Shown here one piece after another: positions 12,911-20,056 of a stretch of DNA of 21,728 nt. Below the pieces are notes generated by a model. That model had not been told where the DNA came from. It made no database searches and saw only the letters and a program-made list of their open reading frames with translations. The position numbers and the translations under genes were made by a program. This DNA is from CAYNEO01 sp964396245 (GTDB taxonomy: Bacteria > Zixibacteria > MSB-5A5 > GN15 > FEB-12), in the NCBI GenBank assembly GCA_964396245.1, contig CAYNEO010000060.1, positions 1 through 21,728 of the forward strand. Reading direction: 5' to 3'. Positions within the stretch are counted from its first letter, which is position 1. Every line of letters starts with the position of its first letter.

Positions 12911-15589
12911 TCACGCGTAGAGGGGATTCGGTTTGTCGGGATCAATTTCAAGATCCTTCATTGCCCGTTTGACCAGCTTGGATTCGATTTGCCCTTCACG
13001 CGCCAGGCCGCACAGGGCAGCTAACGCGATGTGACGGGAATCGACTTCGAAGAAATTCCGCAAAGCGGTCCGGTTGTCGCTGCGTCCGAAACCGTCGGTT
13101 CCCAGCGCGATCAACTCGCCCGGTATCCACCTGGCGATCATCAGCGGCAGGACCTTGAGATAATCGCTGGCGGCGACAAAGACACCCTTCTCGCCATCCA
13201 ATGTCTTCGTGACATACGGAACGCCCGGTTTCTTGTCGCAGTGCAGGAGATTGTGCCTCTCGGTATCGATACCGTCGCGGTAGAGCTCCTTGTAACTGGT
13301 GACACTCCACACGTCGGCGGATACTCCGTACGTACCCTCGAGGAGTTCCTGCGCCTTGATGGCTTCATTCAGAATCGCGCCGCTTCCCAACAGATGAGCC
13401 TTCGGCGCAGCCTTCTTTTTCGAAGATTTGCGGTAGCGATACATTCCCTTCAGGATGCCCTCTTCGACATCATCGGGCATCGGCGGTTGCGTATAGAACT
13501 CGTTCATCACCGTGATATAGTAGAAGATATCTTCCTGTTTTTCGAACATCCGGTAAATGCCGTTTTTCACGATGACCGCGATTTCATAAGCGAACGCCGG
13601 ATCATAGGTGTGGAGATTCGGCAGTGTCAGTGCCAGTACGTGACTGTTACCGTCCTGGTGCTGGAGTCCCTCGCCGGCAAGAGTGGTTCTGCCCGAGGTT
13701 CCGCCCACGAGAAATCCGCGCGTCCGGGCGTCGCCGGCCGCCCAGATCAGATCCCCAATCCGCTGAAAACCGAACATGGAATAGAAAATGAAAAACGGAA
13801 TCATGTTGACGCCATGCGAGGCGTACGACGTTCCCGCCGCGATAAACGAGGACATCGAACCGGCCTCGGTGATGCCCTCTTCCAGAATCTGGCCGTCGGT
13901 CAGCTCTTTGTAGTAAAGCAGGCTCTCTTTGTCGACCGGTTCGTAGTTTTGTCCGACGTGAGAGTAAATACCCACCTGCCGGAAGAGTGACTCCATCCCG
14001 AACGTGCGGGCCTCGTCCGGAACGATCGGAACGATATTCTTGCCGATATTTTTGTCCTTCAAAAGCTTTGACAGCATGTGCACGAATGCCATGGTAGTGG
14101 CAACTTCGCGCTCTCCGGTACCTTCGTAGAATTCCTTGAATAGATCATCAGTCGGTGTCTTTACCGGCTTGATATTGACAATCCGTTCCGGGACGAATCC
14201 GCCGAGCTCTTTGCGCCGTTCACGCAGATATTTCATTTCTTCGCTGTCATCCGGCGGACGATAGAACGGCGCTTTGGCTACATCTTCATCCGAAATAGGA
14301 ATTCCGAAACGGCTGCGGAACTCCCGGAGCTCCATCTCATTGAGTTTCTTTTGCTGGTGAGTGATATTGCGGCCCTCGCCGGATTCGCCGAGACCATAGC
14401 CCTTGACCGTCTTGGCAAGAACCACGGTCGGTCTGCCTTTGTGCTCCACCGCCGCCTTGTAGGCGGCGTACACTTTCTCGGGATCGTGCCCGCCCCGGCG
14501 CATCTTTCGCACCTGCTCGTCGGAGTAGCCTTTGACCATTTCCAGAAGTTCGGGGTACTTGCCGAAGAAGTGTTCGCGGACAACTTTGCCGCTGGAGACG
14601 CTGTACATCTGCGAGTCACCGTCGACAATCTCTTCCATGCGTTTGACCAGCAGGCCATTCTTGTCCTTGGCCAGCAGGGGATCCCAATCATCTCCCCAGA
14701 TCACCTTGATGACATTCCATCCGGCGCCGGCAAAAGCAGCCTCGAGTTCCTGAATGATCTTGCCGTTGCCGCGAACCGGACCGTCGAGACGTTGCAGATT
14801 GCAGTTAACGACAAAAGTGAGGTTATCGAGTTTCTCGCGGGCGGCCAGCGTGATAGCGCCGAGCGCCTCCGGTTCATCCATCTCGCCGTCACCGAGAAAC
14901 GCCCACACGCGCTGGTGTGACGTGTCCTTTATGCCGCGATCTTCGAGATATCTGTTAAATCGCGCCTGATAAATCGCCATGATGGGCGACAATCCCATGG
15001 ATACCGTCGGGAATTCCCAGAAGCCGGGCATCAGCCACGGGTGAGGATACGACGACAGGCCGCCGCCGGGACGCAACTCATGACGGAAATTGGCCAGGTG
15101 TTCCTCGGTGATACGGCCCTCGAGAAAAGCCCGAGCGTAGATGCCGGGCGATGCGTGACCCTGGAAGAAAATAATGTCGCCGTCCTGATTTTCCCCCTTA
15201 CCCCGGAGGAAATGATTGAAAGCGACTTCCACAAGCGTCGCCAGCGAGGCATACGTGGAGATGTGACCGCCGATACCGCTGTCTTCCTTGTTGGCCCGGA
15301 CCACCATGGCCATGGCGTTCCACCGGACGAAACTCTTGATTCTTCGCTCGATCTCACGGCTGCCCGGGAACGGCGGCTGCTCATCGACCGATATAGTATT
15401 GATGTATGGCGTGCTTCCCGGACACTGGAAACGGATACCCCGTTCCTGCGCCCGGACATGAAGCGTGTTGAGCAGATCATGGACGCGGTCGGAGCCTTCG
15501 CGCTCGATGACGGAATCGAGCGATTCCAGCCATTCGGTGTTTTCTATCTGAACGAGTTCAGCCCTGTTGTGATCGTCGGAATCAGGCAT
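12911..15589 (-). CDS. aceE: Pyruvate dehydrogenase E1, homodimeric type
   Basis: The 892-residue AceE-type E1 decarboxylates pyruvate with thiamine diphosphate and passes the acetyl group to lipoyl-E2. The thiamine-binding signature runs from GDGEMDEPEALG (residues 233-244) to NCNLQRLDGPV (262-272). Other family blocks are SGIGGHISTYASLATL, FFQGHASPGIYARAFLEGR, SSYPHPWLMPGFWEFPTVSMGL, and in the C-terminal half TLAGEGLQHQDGNSH. Length is close to the E. coli enzyme (887). The ATG has AGAGGG with 5 bases spacing. It is the first gene of the E1-E2-E3 unit. The roughly 155 bases before it up to the terminator at 15746 hold an AT-rich patch (TATAAC, 15645-15640) without a good -35, and no operator that I could name. 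Confidence 0.97.
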   Translation of the reverse strand: MPDSDDHNRAELVQIENTEWLESLDSVIEREGSDRVHDLLNTLHVRAQERGIRFQCPGSTPYINTISVDEQPPFPGSREIERRIKSFVRWNAMAMVVRANKEDSGIGGHISTYASLATLVEVAFNHFLRGKGENQDGDIIFFQGHASPGIYARAFLEGRITEEHLANFRHELRPGGGLSSYPHPWLMPGFWEFPTVSMGLSPIMAIYQARFNRYLEDRGIKDTSHQRVWAFLGDGEMDEPEALGAITLAAREKLDNLTFVVNCNLQRLDGPVRGNGKIIQELEAAFAGAGWNVIKVIWGDDWDPLLAKDKNGLLVKRMEEIVDGDSQMYSVSSGKVVREHFFGKYPELLEMVKGYSDEQVRKMRRGGHDPEKVYAAYKAAVEHKGRPTVVLAKTVKGYGLGESGEGRNITHQQKKLNEMELREFRSRFGIPISDEDVAKAPFYRPPDDSEEMKYLRERRKELGGFVPERIVNIKPVKTPTDDLFKEFYEGTGEREVATTMAFVHMLSKLLKDKNIGKNIVPIVPDEARTFGMESLFRQVGIYSHVGQNYEPVDKESLLYYKELTDGQILEEGITEAGSMSSFIAAGTSYASHGVNMIPFFIFYSMFGFQRIGDLIWAAGDARTRGFLVGGTSGRTTLAGEGLQHQDGNSHVLALTLPNLHTYDPAFAYEIAVIVKNGIYRMFEKQEDIFYYITVMNEFYTQPPMPDDVEEGILKGMYRYRKSSKKKAAPKAHLLGSGAILNEAIKAQELLEGTYGVSADVWSVTSYKELYRDGIDTERHNLLHCDKKPGVPYVTKTLDGEKGVFVAASDYLKVLPLMIARWIPGELIALGTDGFGRSDNRTALRNFFEVDSRHIALAALCGLAREGQIESKLVKRAMKDLEIDPDKPNPLYA

Positions 15590-15745
15590 AGCTACCCTCT
15601 TTATGTGGAAAGAACGTTAGTCGGTTATTGAAGAAACCGGTTATATCCTACAACGCTTTACGCCGATATATGTTCTCAGGCCGAGCCGGCCGGCATAATC
15701 GATGTCAGAGGTCTATGATCGGGGGAAAATAGCGGAGAGCTCAAC

Positions 15746-15778
15746 AAAAAAAAGCCCGGTAGCAGAAAGCCACCGGAC
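15746..15778 (-). terminator. Intrinsic terminator after the PEP-CTERM gene
   Basis: On the minus strand GTCCGGTGGC (15778-15769) pairs with GCTACCGGGC (15763-15754) over 10 bp, with two G-U pairs and a 5-base loop, followed directly by eight T (15753-15746). It lies 40 bases past the stop of the PEP-CTERM gene and separates it from the PDH operon. Confidence 0.9.
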
Positions 15779-15817
15779 TCACATTGAGTGGCCTGGTGTT
15801 ACCCAGACCGGCATTGA

Positions 15818-16513
15818 CTACTTCTTGAACTTCTTACGGATGATACCACCAGCGAGTCCGAGGCCGACAAGCAGGAAAGTCGTCGGTTCCGGAACCGGTT
15901 CGGGTTCAAGATCGCTAAAGAAGTTCAGACGGAAGCCTGATTCAACCGTGTGGCGCTCAGCGAAGAAGATGTCGATATTGTGCCAGCCCTGAGTCAGGGC
16001 GACATCATAGTTCGAGAACGTCAGGGCATGCACGCCACCGAGATCCAATTTCAGATCGTTGTCGATGAACAACCACGCGTCATCGTCGGACCCCATCTGG
16101 TAATTGTACACCTGGTTACTGGCGACATAGAAACTGCCAGTCCAGTGGACAGCGAAATGGTGCGGATCACCATCCAGACCATCGTCCACAAGGCTTGGGA
16201 ACCAGCCGGAAGCAAAGGCGCCGTTGAGATCGGCGTCGGAGTCAATGCGCGAACCGACGTATGTGACATCGGGGGATGAACCATCCCACCAATCCCACTG
16301 ATACACGGCGTCCTCGCCGTGCTCCGTCAAAGTGGGCATAGGGCCGGTTAACGTGTTTTCGACCATTCCCGGGTCCAAAAAGTAAGATGTCGCCGATTCC
16401 ATGTCGGGGTGAGCACTACTCATATTGTAGTAATAGCCAGTCAGACCGGCGTTCGCTCCCGAAACACAGACGGCAAGGACCAGAATTGCGAAAACAAAGA
16501 CTTTCATTCGCAA
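15818..16513 (-). CDS. Exported PEP-CTERM protein with fibro-slime/PA14-like domain
   Basis: The protein is 231 residues from TTG 16513 (GGAGG with 7 bases spacing) or 229 from ATG 16507 (13 bases spacing). I keep the TTG because of its spacing. The signal peptide is MKVFVFAILVLAVCVSGANA, with likely cleavage before GLTGYYYN. The mature part ends in a domain typical of fibro-slime/PA14-type proteins: HFAVHWTGSFYV, then GSDDDAWLFIDNDLKLDLGG, then DIFFAERHT. The DDD and GG turns probably bind calcium and the domain is often carbohydrate-linked. The C-terminus is a textbook PEP-CTERM tail: VPEPTTFLLVGLGLAGGI and a basic RKKFKK. Such proteins are sorted and cleaved by an exosortase in bacteria that make exopolysaccharide; no exosortase gene is in this window. 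Confidence 0.9.
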   Translation of the reverse strand: MRMKVFVFAILVLAVCVSGANAGLTGYYYNMSSAHPDMESATSYFLDPGMVENTLTGPMPTLTEHGEDAVYQWDWWDGSSPDVTYVGSRIDSDADLNGAFASGWFPSLVDDGLDGDPHHFAVHWTGSFYVASNQVYNYQMGSDDDAWLFIDNDLKLDLGGVHALTFSNYDVALTQGWHNIDIFFAERHTVESGFRLNFFSDLEPEPVPEPTTFLLVGLGLAGGIIRKKFKK

Positions 16514-16845
16514 ACAGTGTCCTCCCTGGGTTAGGGTTTATTAGGTTGTGAGGTTGCCTGACCCTGTTGGATGTAATTCTCCGACTATATAAACCGCAGC
16601 AAGTTTTGCACCGAATTTGAACAGAAAGCCACTGGTGATTTAATTGCCTTATTCATAACCACTTAGATGTAACTTGAGGGTCTACCGACGAACAAATGAC
16701 GGCCGATCTGTGCAGTCGATTGCCTATTCTCATCAATTGCACGTGCAGACTTGGCTGGATTTTGAAAATGCGGACAGGAGGCTAGACAATGGATTTGGAC
16801 GGCTAGGGGACGATCACCCTCTGGAAGTGTCTTAATGCAAAAAAC
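16514..16845. other. 332-base intergenic region upstream of the PEP-CTERM gene
   Basis: The gap lies between the PEP-CTERM gene (reading away to the left) and the 3' end of hldD. It holds the ribosome site of the PEP-CTERM gene (16525-16521), a sigma54-like promoter (16612-16598), a perfect 10-base palindrome TGCACGTGCA (16738-16747), and the T-run of the hldD terminator. On the plus strand an AGGAGG (16776-16781) precedes a five-codon frame (16789-16806) that is too short to call a gene. I see no other coding sequence or RNA gene. Confidence 0.6.
16597..16613 (-). promoter_or_regulatory. Sigma54-like (-24/-12) promoter for the PEP-CTERM gene
   Basis: On the minus strand CGGTGCAAAACTTGCTG has GG (16612-16611) and GC (16600-16599) separated by exactly 10 bases, the invariant spacing of RpoN promoters. 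The -12 element TTGCT is perfect and the -24 element is degenerate (CGGTGC against TGGCAC). Transcription would begin near 16588, about 75 bases before the start codon. PEP-CTERM genes are commonly under RpoN with the PrsK/PrsR system, which supports the reading. An overlapping TTTATATAG could instead be a sigma70 -10. Confidence 0.5.
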
Positions 16846-16868
16846 TTAGCGGTCCGTGCGGGACCACT
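16839..16868 (-). terminator. hldD terminator overlapping its stop codon
   Basis: On the minus strand AGTGGTCC (16868-16861) pairs with GGACCGCT (16855-16848) over 8 bp with one G-U pair and a 5-base loop. After AAG come six T (16844-16839). The stem lies in the last codons of hldD, and its last base is the first base of the TAA stop (16848-16846). Confidence 0.7.
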
Positions 16869-17796
16869 GCTCAACCGCCCGTTGAATGCCGTCTTCGAGG
16901 CTCAGGAAATCCTCGGTGTAACCGGCCTCACGGAGGGCGGTCACGCTGGCTTCGGTAAAGCTCTGGTATTTGCCCCGGAGATCATCCGGGAACGGAATGT
17001 ATTTGATTTTTCCGTGACCGATCAGGCGGATGAGCGTATTGGCGATGTCATTAAAACTCCGGGCCTGCCCGGTACCGAGGTTGAATATTCCCTGGACAGG
17101 GGGTGAGTCGGCAAAAAACAGGTTCACCTTCACGACATCTTCGACCGAGATGAAATCGCGTCGCTGCTCTCCATTACCGTATCCTTCGGCACCCTCAAAA
17201 AGTCGTGCCGTGCCGCCTTCAACCAGCTGTTTGTAGAGTTGATAGACCATCGAGGCCATCCGACCCTTCTGAGTCTCCCGAGCGCCGTAGACATTGAAAT
17301 ACCGAAGACCGACAACGGTGTTCTTGGCGACCGGCAGCCAGCGCCGGATATGCTGGTCCAGAACGAGTTTTGAGTATCCGTAAACATTCAAAGGATGTTC
17401 ATTGGCCGGATCCTCCTTGAACTGGTTGCTGCCGCCGTAAACGGCGGCACTCGAGGCATAAATGAATGGTATCTGGCGCGTCAGGGCATAATGGAACAGC
17501 AACTTCGAGAAGGTAAAGTTGTTTTCCATCATGTAGTTTCCATCGGTCTCCATGGTGTCGGTACAGGCCCCCTGATGGAAAATCGCTCGATACGGTTTCT
17601 CGAGCTGCGAATTCTCGATAAGGTAGCGCAGTTCATCGCGGTCCATATAATCGGCGATAGTGCAGTCGTTCAGGTTGACGAACTTGTTGCCGGCCGTCAT
17701 GTCATCGACAACGACAATGTCGGTTATACCACGATCGTTGAGCTCCCGAACTATGTGACTGCCGATAAATCCGGCCCCGCCGGTTACCAGGTACAT
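16846..17796 (-). CDS. hldD: ADP-L-glycero-D-manno-heptose 6-epimerase
   Basis: The 316-residue extended short-chain dehydrogenase/epimerase converts ADP-D-glycero-D-manno-heptose to the L,D form used in the lipopolysaccharide inner core. The NADP-binding TGGAGFIGSH is at residues 5-14. The catalytic tyrosine and lysine are in VYGYSK (Tyr139, Lys143), with serines in YASSAAVYGG. Blocks that separate HldD from other epimerases are present: DDMTAGNKFVNL, FHQGACTDTMETDG, LRYFNVYGARETQKGRMASM and a C-terminal YQSFTEA. The start has GAGGT 5 bases before the ATG. It stands alone, with no other heptose gene nearby. Its presence argues for an outer membrane with heptose-containing lipopolysaccharide. 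Confidence 0.95.
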   Translation of the reverse strand: MYLVTGGAGFIGSHIVRELNDRGITDIVVVDDMTAGNKFVNLNDCTIADYMDRDELRYLIENSQLEKPYRAIFHQGACTDTMETDGNYMMENNFTFSKLLFHYALTRQIPFIYASSAAVYGGSNQFKEDPANEHPLNVYGYSKLVLDQHIRRWLPVAKNTVVGLRYFNVYGARETQKGRMASMVYQLYKQLVEGGTARLFEGAEGYGNGEQRRDFISVEDVVKVNLFFADSPPVQGIFNLGTGQARSFNDIANTLIRLIGHGKIKYIPFPDDLRGKYQSFTEASVTALREAGYTEDFLSLEDGIQRAVEQWSRTDR

Positions 17797-17842
17797 ATTA
17801 CCTCATGCGTTTCAGTGTCTTTTTGCCGACCATGACCGGCAT

Positions 17843-17871
17843 ATGGTAACAGTTTTTTAATCGATGCTCAA
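17843..17871 (-). promoter_or_regulatory. Candidate promoter for hldD
   Basis: On the minus strand TTGAGC (17871-17866) and TACCAT (17848-17843) are 17 bases apart, 46 bases before the hldD ATG. Each matches the consensus at four positions. Confidence 0.4.
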
Positions 17872-17982
17872 GCTTGATTTCGAGCCACGCGGAACCGCAG
17901 CGGCATTTTGTAGTTTTCTTCAAGTAGAAGGTCAGGGCTTGTCCGGGCAGTTAATCAGGACACGGCAGACCGATGAAAGCAC

Positions 17983-18011
17983 TTTACAAGCCGGGTGCGG
18001 CATACTATATA
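17983..18011 (+). promoter_or_regulatory. Promoter for the first ferritin-like gene
   Basis: TTTACA (17983-17988) and TATATA (18006-18011) are separated by 17 bases in the 274-base divergent gap between hldD and the ferritin-like gene, 59 bases before the latter's ATG. An AT-rich stretch follows to about 18023. No clear Fur or PerR box was recognised. Confidence 0.5.
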
Positions 18012-18070
18012 TAGTTATATTTTTCACAAGGTTGAACACAGGACACGACTACGCAGAGGAGGTTCGCACG

Positions 18071-18508
18071 ATGAGTACCAAGGAAATCCAGGAACAAATT
18101 GTCAACAACATGCAGCGCTGGCAGAAGGTGGAAAACGCGTCGGTGGCTTCCACGGGCAAGGTTATGGAGAAGACCCAGAATCCGGTTGTCCGGCTCGTGA
18201 TGGAAGTCATCCAGCGCGATTCCCAGATGCACTATCGCATCCAGGAGCTCATCGCCGATAGCTTGCAGACCAAAACGATTGAACTCAACCCGGACGAACT
18301 GGCCGATGTCTGGGACATGATAGAGCACCATATCCAGCTCGAAAAACAGACTGTCAAGCTCGCCTACGAGGCTCTCGAATCACTCAAAGGCAAAAAAATG
18401 GTCGTCCAGGAGTATCTCATTCGTTATCTTCTCGAAGACGAAGAAAAACACAACAGCCTTCTCGAGAAGCTGGAGACTATTAAGAAGGGGATGTACCCCT
18501 ACGGTTGA
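18071..18508 (+). CDS. Small helical ferritin-like protein of unknown function
   Basis: The 145-residue protein starts at ATG 18071, with AGAGGAGG at 18055-18062. The longer upstream frame has no comparable signal. It is predicted to be all-helical and without a signal peptide. Four helices carry ferritin-like positions: Glu21 in helix A, RDSQMH (49-54) in helix B, IEHHIQLEKQ (84-93) in helix C, and EDEEKH (122-127) in helix D, which gives one clear ExxH (Glu124, His127). The helix B site has Asp/Ser where the usual ExxH glutamate would be, so a standard di-iron site is not assured. It precedes a rubrerythrin-like gene by 210 bases, and a peroxiredoxin lies beyond, which suggests iron or peroxide stress. 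I do not recognise a named family. Confidence 0.6.
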   Translation: MSTKEIQEQIVNNMQRWQKVENASVASTGKVMEKTQNPVVRLVMEVIQRDSQMHYRIQELIADSLQTKTIELNPDELADVWDMIEHHIQLEKQTVKLAYEALESLKGKKMVVQEYLIRYLLEDEEKHNSLLEKLETIKKGMYPYG

Positions 18509-18546
18509 TCGTTAACCCGGGTTTACTAAGAAGCGGATTGGCATGT

Positions 18547-18581
18547 GGTCGGCCAGCCGGCATCACAGTCCGGCGCCGACC
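18547..18581. repeat. Strong GC-rich hairpin between the ferritin-like genes
   Basis: GGTCGGC (18547-18553) is perfectly complementary to GCCGACC (18575-18581). Inside it GCCGG (18556-18560) pairs with CCGGC (18570-18574), giving 12 bp with a 2-base bulge and a 9-base loop. No immediate T-run follows, so it may be an mRNA 3'-end stabiliser or weak terminator for the gene ending at 18508. Confidence 0.45.
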
Positions 18582-18588
18582 GACCCTG

Positions 18589-18616
18589 CTTTTCCGTGAG
18601 CGTGTAGACGGAAAAG
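18589..18616. repeat. 9-bp perfect inverted repeat upstream of the rubrerythrin-like gene
   Basis: CTTTTCCGT (18589-18597) and ACGGAAAAG (18608-18616) are perfect inverted copies separated by 10 bases, a centre-to-centre distance of 19. That is near two helical turns and would suit a dimeric regulator, though it could also be an RNA hairpin. A TATATA at 18637-18642 downstream could be a -10. A regulatory role is inferred. Confidence 0.4.
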
Positions 18617-18718
18617 GTCAATTAAGTTTGTAATCGTATATACGGCGCTGCCGCGCCGGTCGGAAGTGGGGCCGCGGTGACAGCACATCGAGCCCGACCA
18701 ACCTGGATGGAGGAAATC

Positions 18719-19171
18719 ATGAATTTCAACAGTGTTGACGCAATCCTCGACTATGCCATCGAAAAGGAAGAGCAAGCGTCGGATTTCTATACCGGGCTTG
18801 CGGGCAAGATGGAACGCGAGGATATGAAAAATGTCTTTTTGGGATTCGCTCGCGAAGAGCAGGGTCACAAAGCCAAGCTGCAGGCGGTCAAAGACGGCAA
18901 GCTGTTACTGTCATCCGAGGAGAAGATTATCGATTTGAAAATCGGTGATCATCTTGTCGATGTCGAAACGACCGGCGATCTGGATTTTCAGCAGGCGCTG
19001 ATTATTGCCATGAAGGCCGAAAAAGCGGCTTTCAGACTTTACACCGATCTCGCCGCCGCAACTGACAGTGCCGACCTCAAAGAAATGCTTCTCTCCCTGG
19101 CTCAGGAAGAGGCCAAGCACAAGCTCCGTTTCGAGGTGGAGTACGACGATCTCGTCATGAAAGAAAACTGA
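18719..19171 (+). CDS. Rubrerythrin-like ferritin-fold di-iron protein
   Basis: The 150-residue protein starts at ATG 18719, with GGAGG at 18709-18713. A GTG 42 bases upstream in frame lacks a ribosome site. It is a four-helix bundle with a full set of di-iron ligands: Glu17/18 in AIEKEEQASDFY, Glu47xxHis50 in FAREEQGH, Glu101 in MKAEKAAFRLY, and Glu131xxHis134 in AQEEAKH. It matches the erythrin domain of rubrerythrins but lacks the C-terminal rubredoxin domain with its Cys4 iron site, so electrons for peroxide reduction must come from another protein. A role in peroxide removal or iron handling is likely from the family and from the peroxiredoxin 272 bases downstream. Confidence 0.85.
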   Translation: MNFNSVDAILDYAIEKEEQASDFYTGLAGKMEREDMKNVFLGFAREEQGHKAKLQAVKDGKLLLSSEEKIIDLKIGDHLVDVETTGDLDFQQALIIAMKAEKAAFRLYTDLAAATDSADLKEMLLSLAQEEAKHKLRFEVEYDDLVMKEN

Positions 19172-19191
19172 TTCGGCCGCCGTTTCCTCTC

Positions 19192-19214
19192 CGCCGGAAC
19201 AAACTCCTCCGGCG
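19192..19214. repeat. 7-bp inverted repeat after the rubrerythrin-like gene
   Basis: CGCCGGA (19192-19198) and TCCGGCG (19208-19214) are perfect inverted copies with a 9-base gap, 20 bases past the stop codon. It could be a weak transcript-end hairpin, but there is no T-run. The rest of the 272-base gap up to the peroxiredoxin gene holds no gene and no promoter I trust. Confidence 0.35.
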
Positions 19215-19443
19215 CGCCGTTATCTCTAGAGTCGGGTCGAACTTCCGGCCCGCGCTGATTCCCCGGTAGTGGCCCGTGCAGAGCAGCCTGATCGGCGGTA
19301 TATCACGAGTTCATTGATCATGATAATCCACGAACCGGGAGCCGGCGTCGATTTCGGTCCGACCGTCCGCCTCACAAGGCACAACAGGCGGATACAACGC
19401 AGCTTTTGTTGAGACGAATCGGAAAAAGGAGAAGAGAGTCATT

Positions 19444-20028
19444 ATGTTGGTTACAAAAGAAGCTCCGGATTTTACGGCAACGGCCGTGATGCCGGATAAC
19501 AGTTTCCAGGAACTAACGTTATCCTCTTACCGGGGAAAGTACGTTGTCCTGTTTTTCTACCCGATGGATTTCACGTTCGTCTGTCCGTCGGAAATCATCG
19601 CCTTTGACAAGCGCCTTGAAGAATTCCGGAAGCGCAATTGCGAGGTCATCGGCGCGTCAGTGGACTCTCAGCACACTCACTATGCCTGGAAGCACACGCC
19701 GAGGGACAACGGCGGTATTGGTGATATTCAGTATCCGCTCGTATCTGATATAACCAAGCAGATATCACGCGATTACGATGTCCTTTTGAACGAATCGATC
19801 GCCCTGCGCGGCCTGTTCCTTATCGACAAGGACGGAATTGTGCGCCACGCGCTGCTCAACGATGATCCTATTGGGAGAAGTGTGGACGAGGCGCTGCGCG
19901 TGCTCGAGGCGTTGCAGTTTAGCGAGGAACACGGCGTTGTCTGCCCTGCGAACTGGCAGGAAGGTGAAGAGGCGATGGAACCCACTGCTGAAGGTGTGGC
20001 CAAATACCTTGCGAGTCACACGGCCTGA
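19444..20028 (+). CDS. Typical 2-Cys peroxiredoxin (AhpC/Prx1 type)
   Basis: The 194-residue cytoplasmic thiol peroxidase reduces hydrogen peroxide and organic peroxides. The peroxidatic cysteine is Cys47 in MDFTFVCPSE; the resolving cysteine is Cys167 in HGVVCPANW, as in typical 2-Cys enzymes. The Pro-x-x-x-(T)-x-x-Cys active-site loop is FYPMDFTFVC. The C-terminal YLASHTA region resembles the sensitive YF-helix tail of the subfamily but lacks a YF pair. The start has AGGAGA at 19427-19432. No AhpF or thioredoxin reductase gene is adjacent, so the reductant is unknown. The gene ends just before a strong bidirectional terminator and is probably the last of the oxidative-stress cluster. Confidence 0.94.
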   Translation: MLVTKEAPDFTATAVMPDNSFQELTLSSYRGKYVVLFFYPMDFTFVCPSEIIAFDKRLEEFRKRNCEVIGASVDSQHTHYAWKHTPRDNGGIGDIQYPLVSDITKQISRDYDVLLNESIALRGLFLIDKDGIVRHALLNDDPIGRSVDEALRVLEALQFSEEHGVVCPANWQEGEEAMEPTAEGVAKYLASHTA

Positions 20029-20056
20029 TCTCGATTGACGCGATTAGTGATAGAAT

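Noticed and set aside
11964..12920. Plus-strand open frame opposite the E2 gene with Ser/Phe-rich product
   Set aside because: It is the complement of the Lys/Glu-rich linker of E2 and surrounding coding sequence, not an independent gene.
16738..16747. Palindrome TGCACGTGCA
   Set aside because: It is an isolated 10-base palindrome without a repeat copy or clear position relative to a promoter, so chance cannot be excluded.
16789..16806. Five-codon frame after a perfect AGGAGG at 16776-16781
   Set aside because: It is too short to support as a gene, has no attached downstream plus-strand gene, and may be chance or a relic.
17864..18070. N-terminal extension of the ferritin-like protein (frame open from 17864)
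   Set aside because: It spans the likely promoter (17983-18011) and has no ribosome site; ATG 18071 has AGAGGAGG.
19313..19330. Possible Fur/PerR-like box (TTGATCATGATAATC) upstream of the peroxiredoxin
   Set aside because: The half-sites do not form a consistent 19-bp Fur or 15-bp PerR palindrome, and it is over 110 bases from the start codon.
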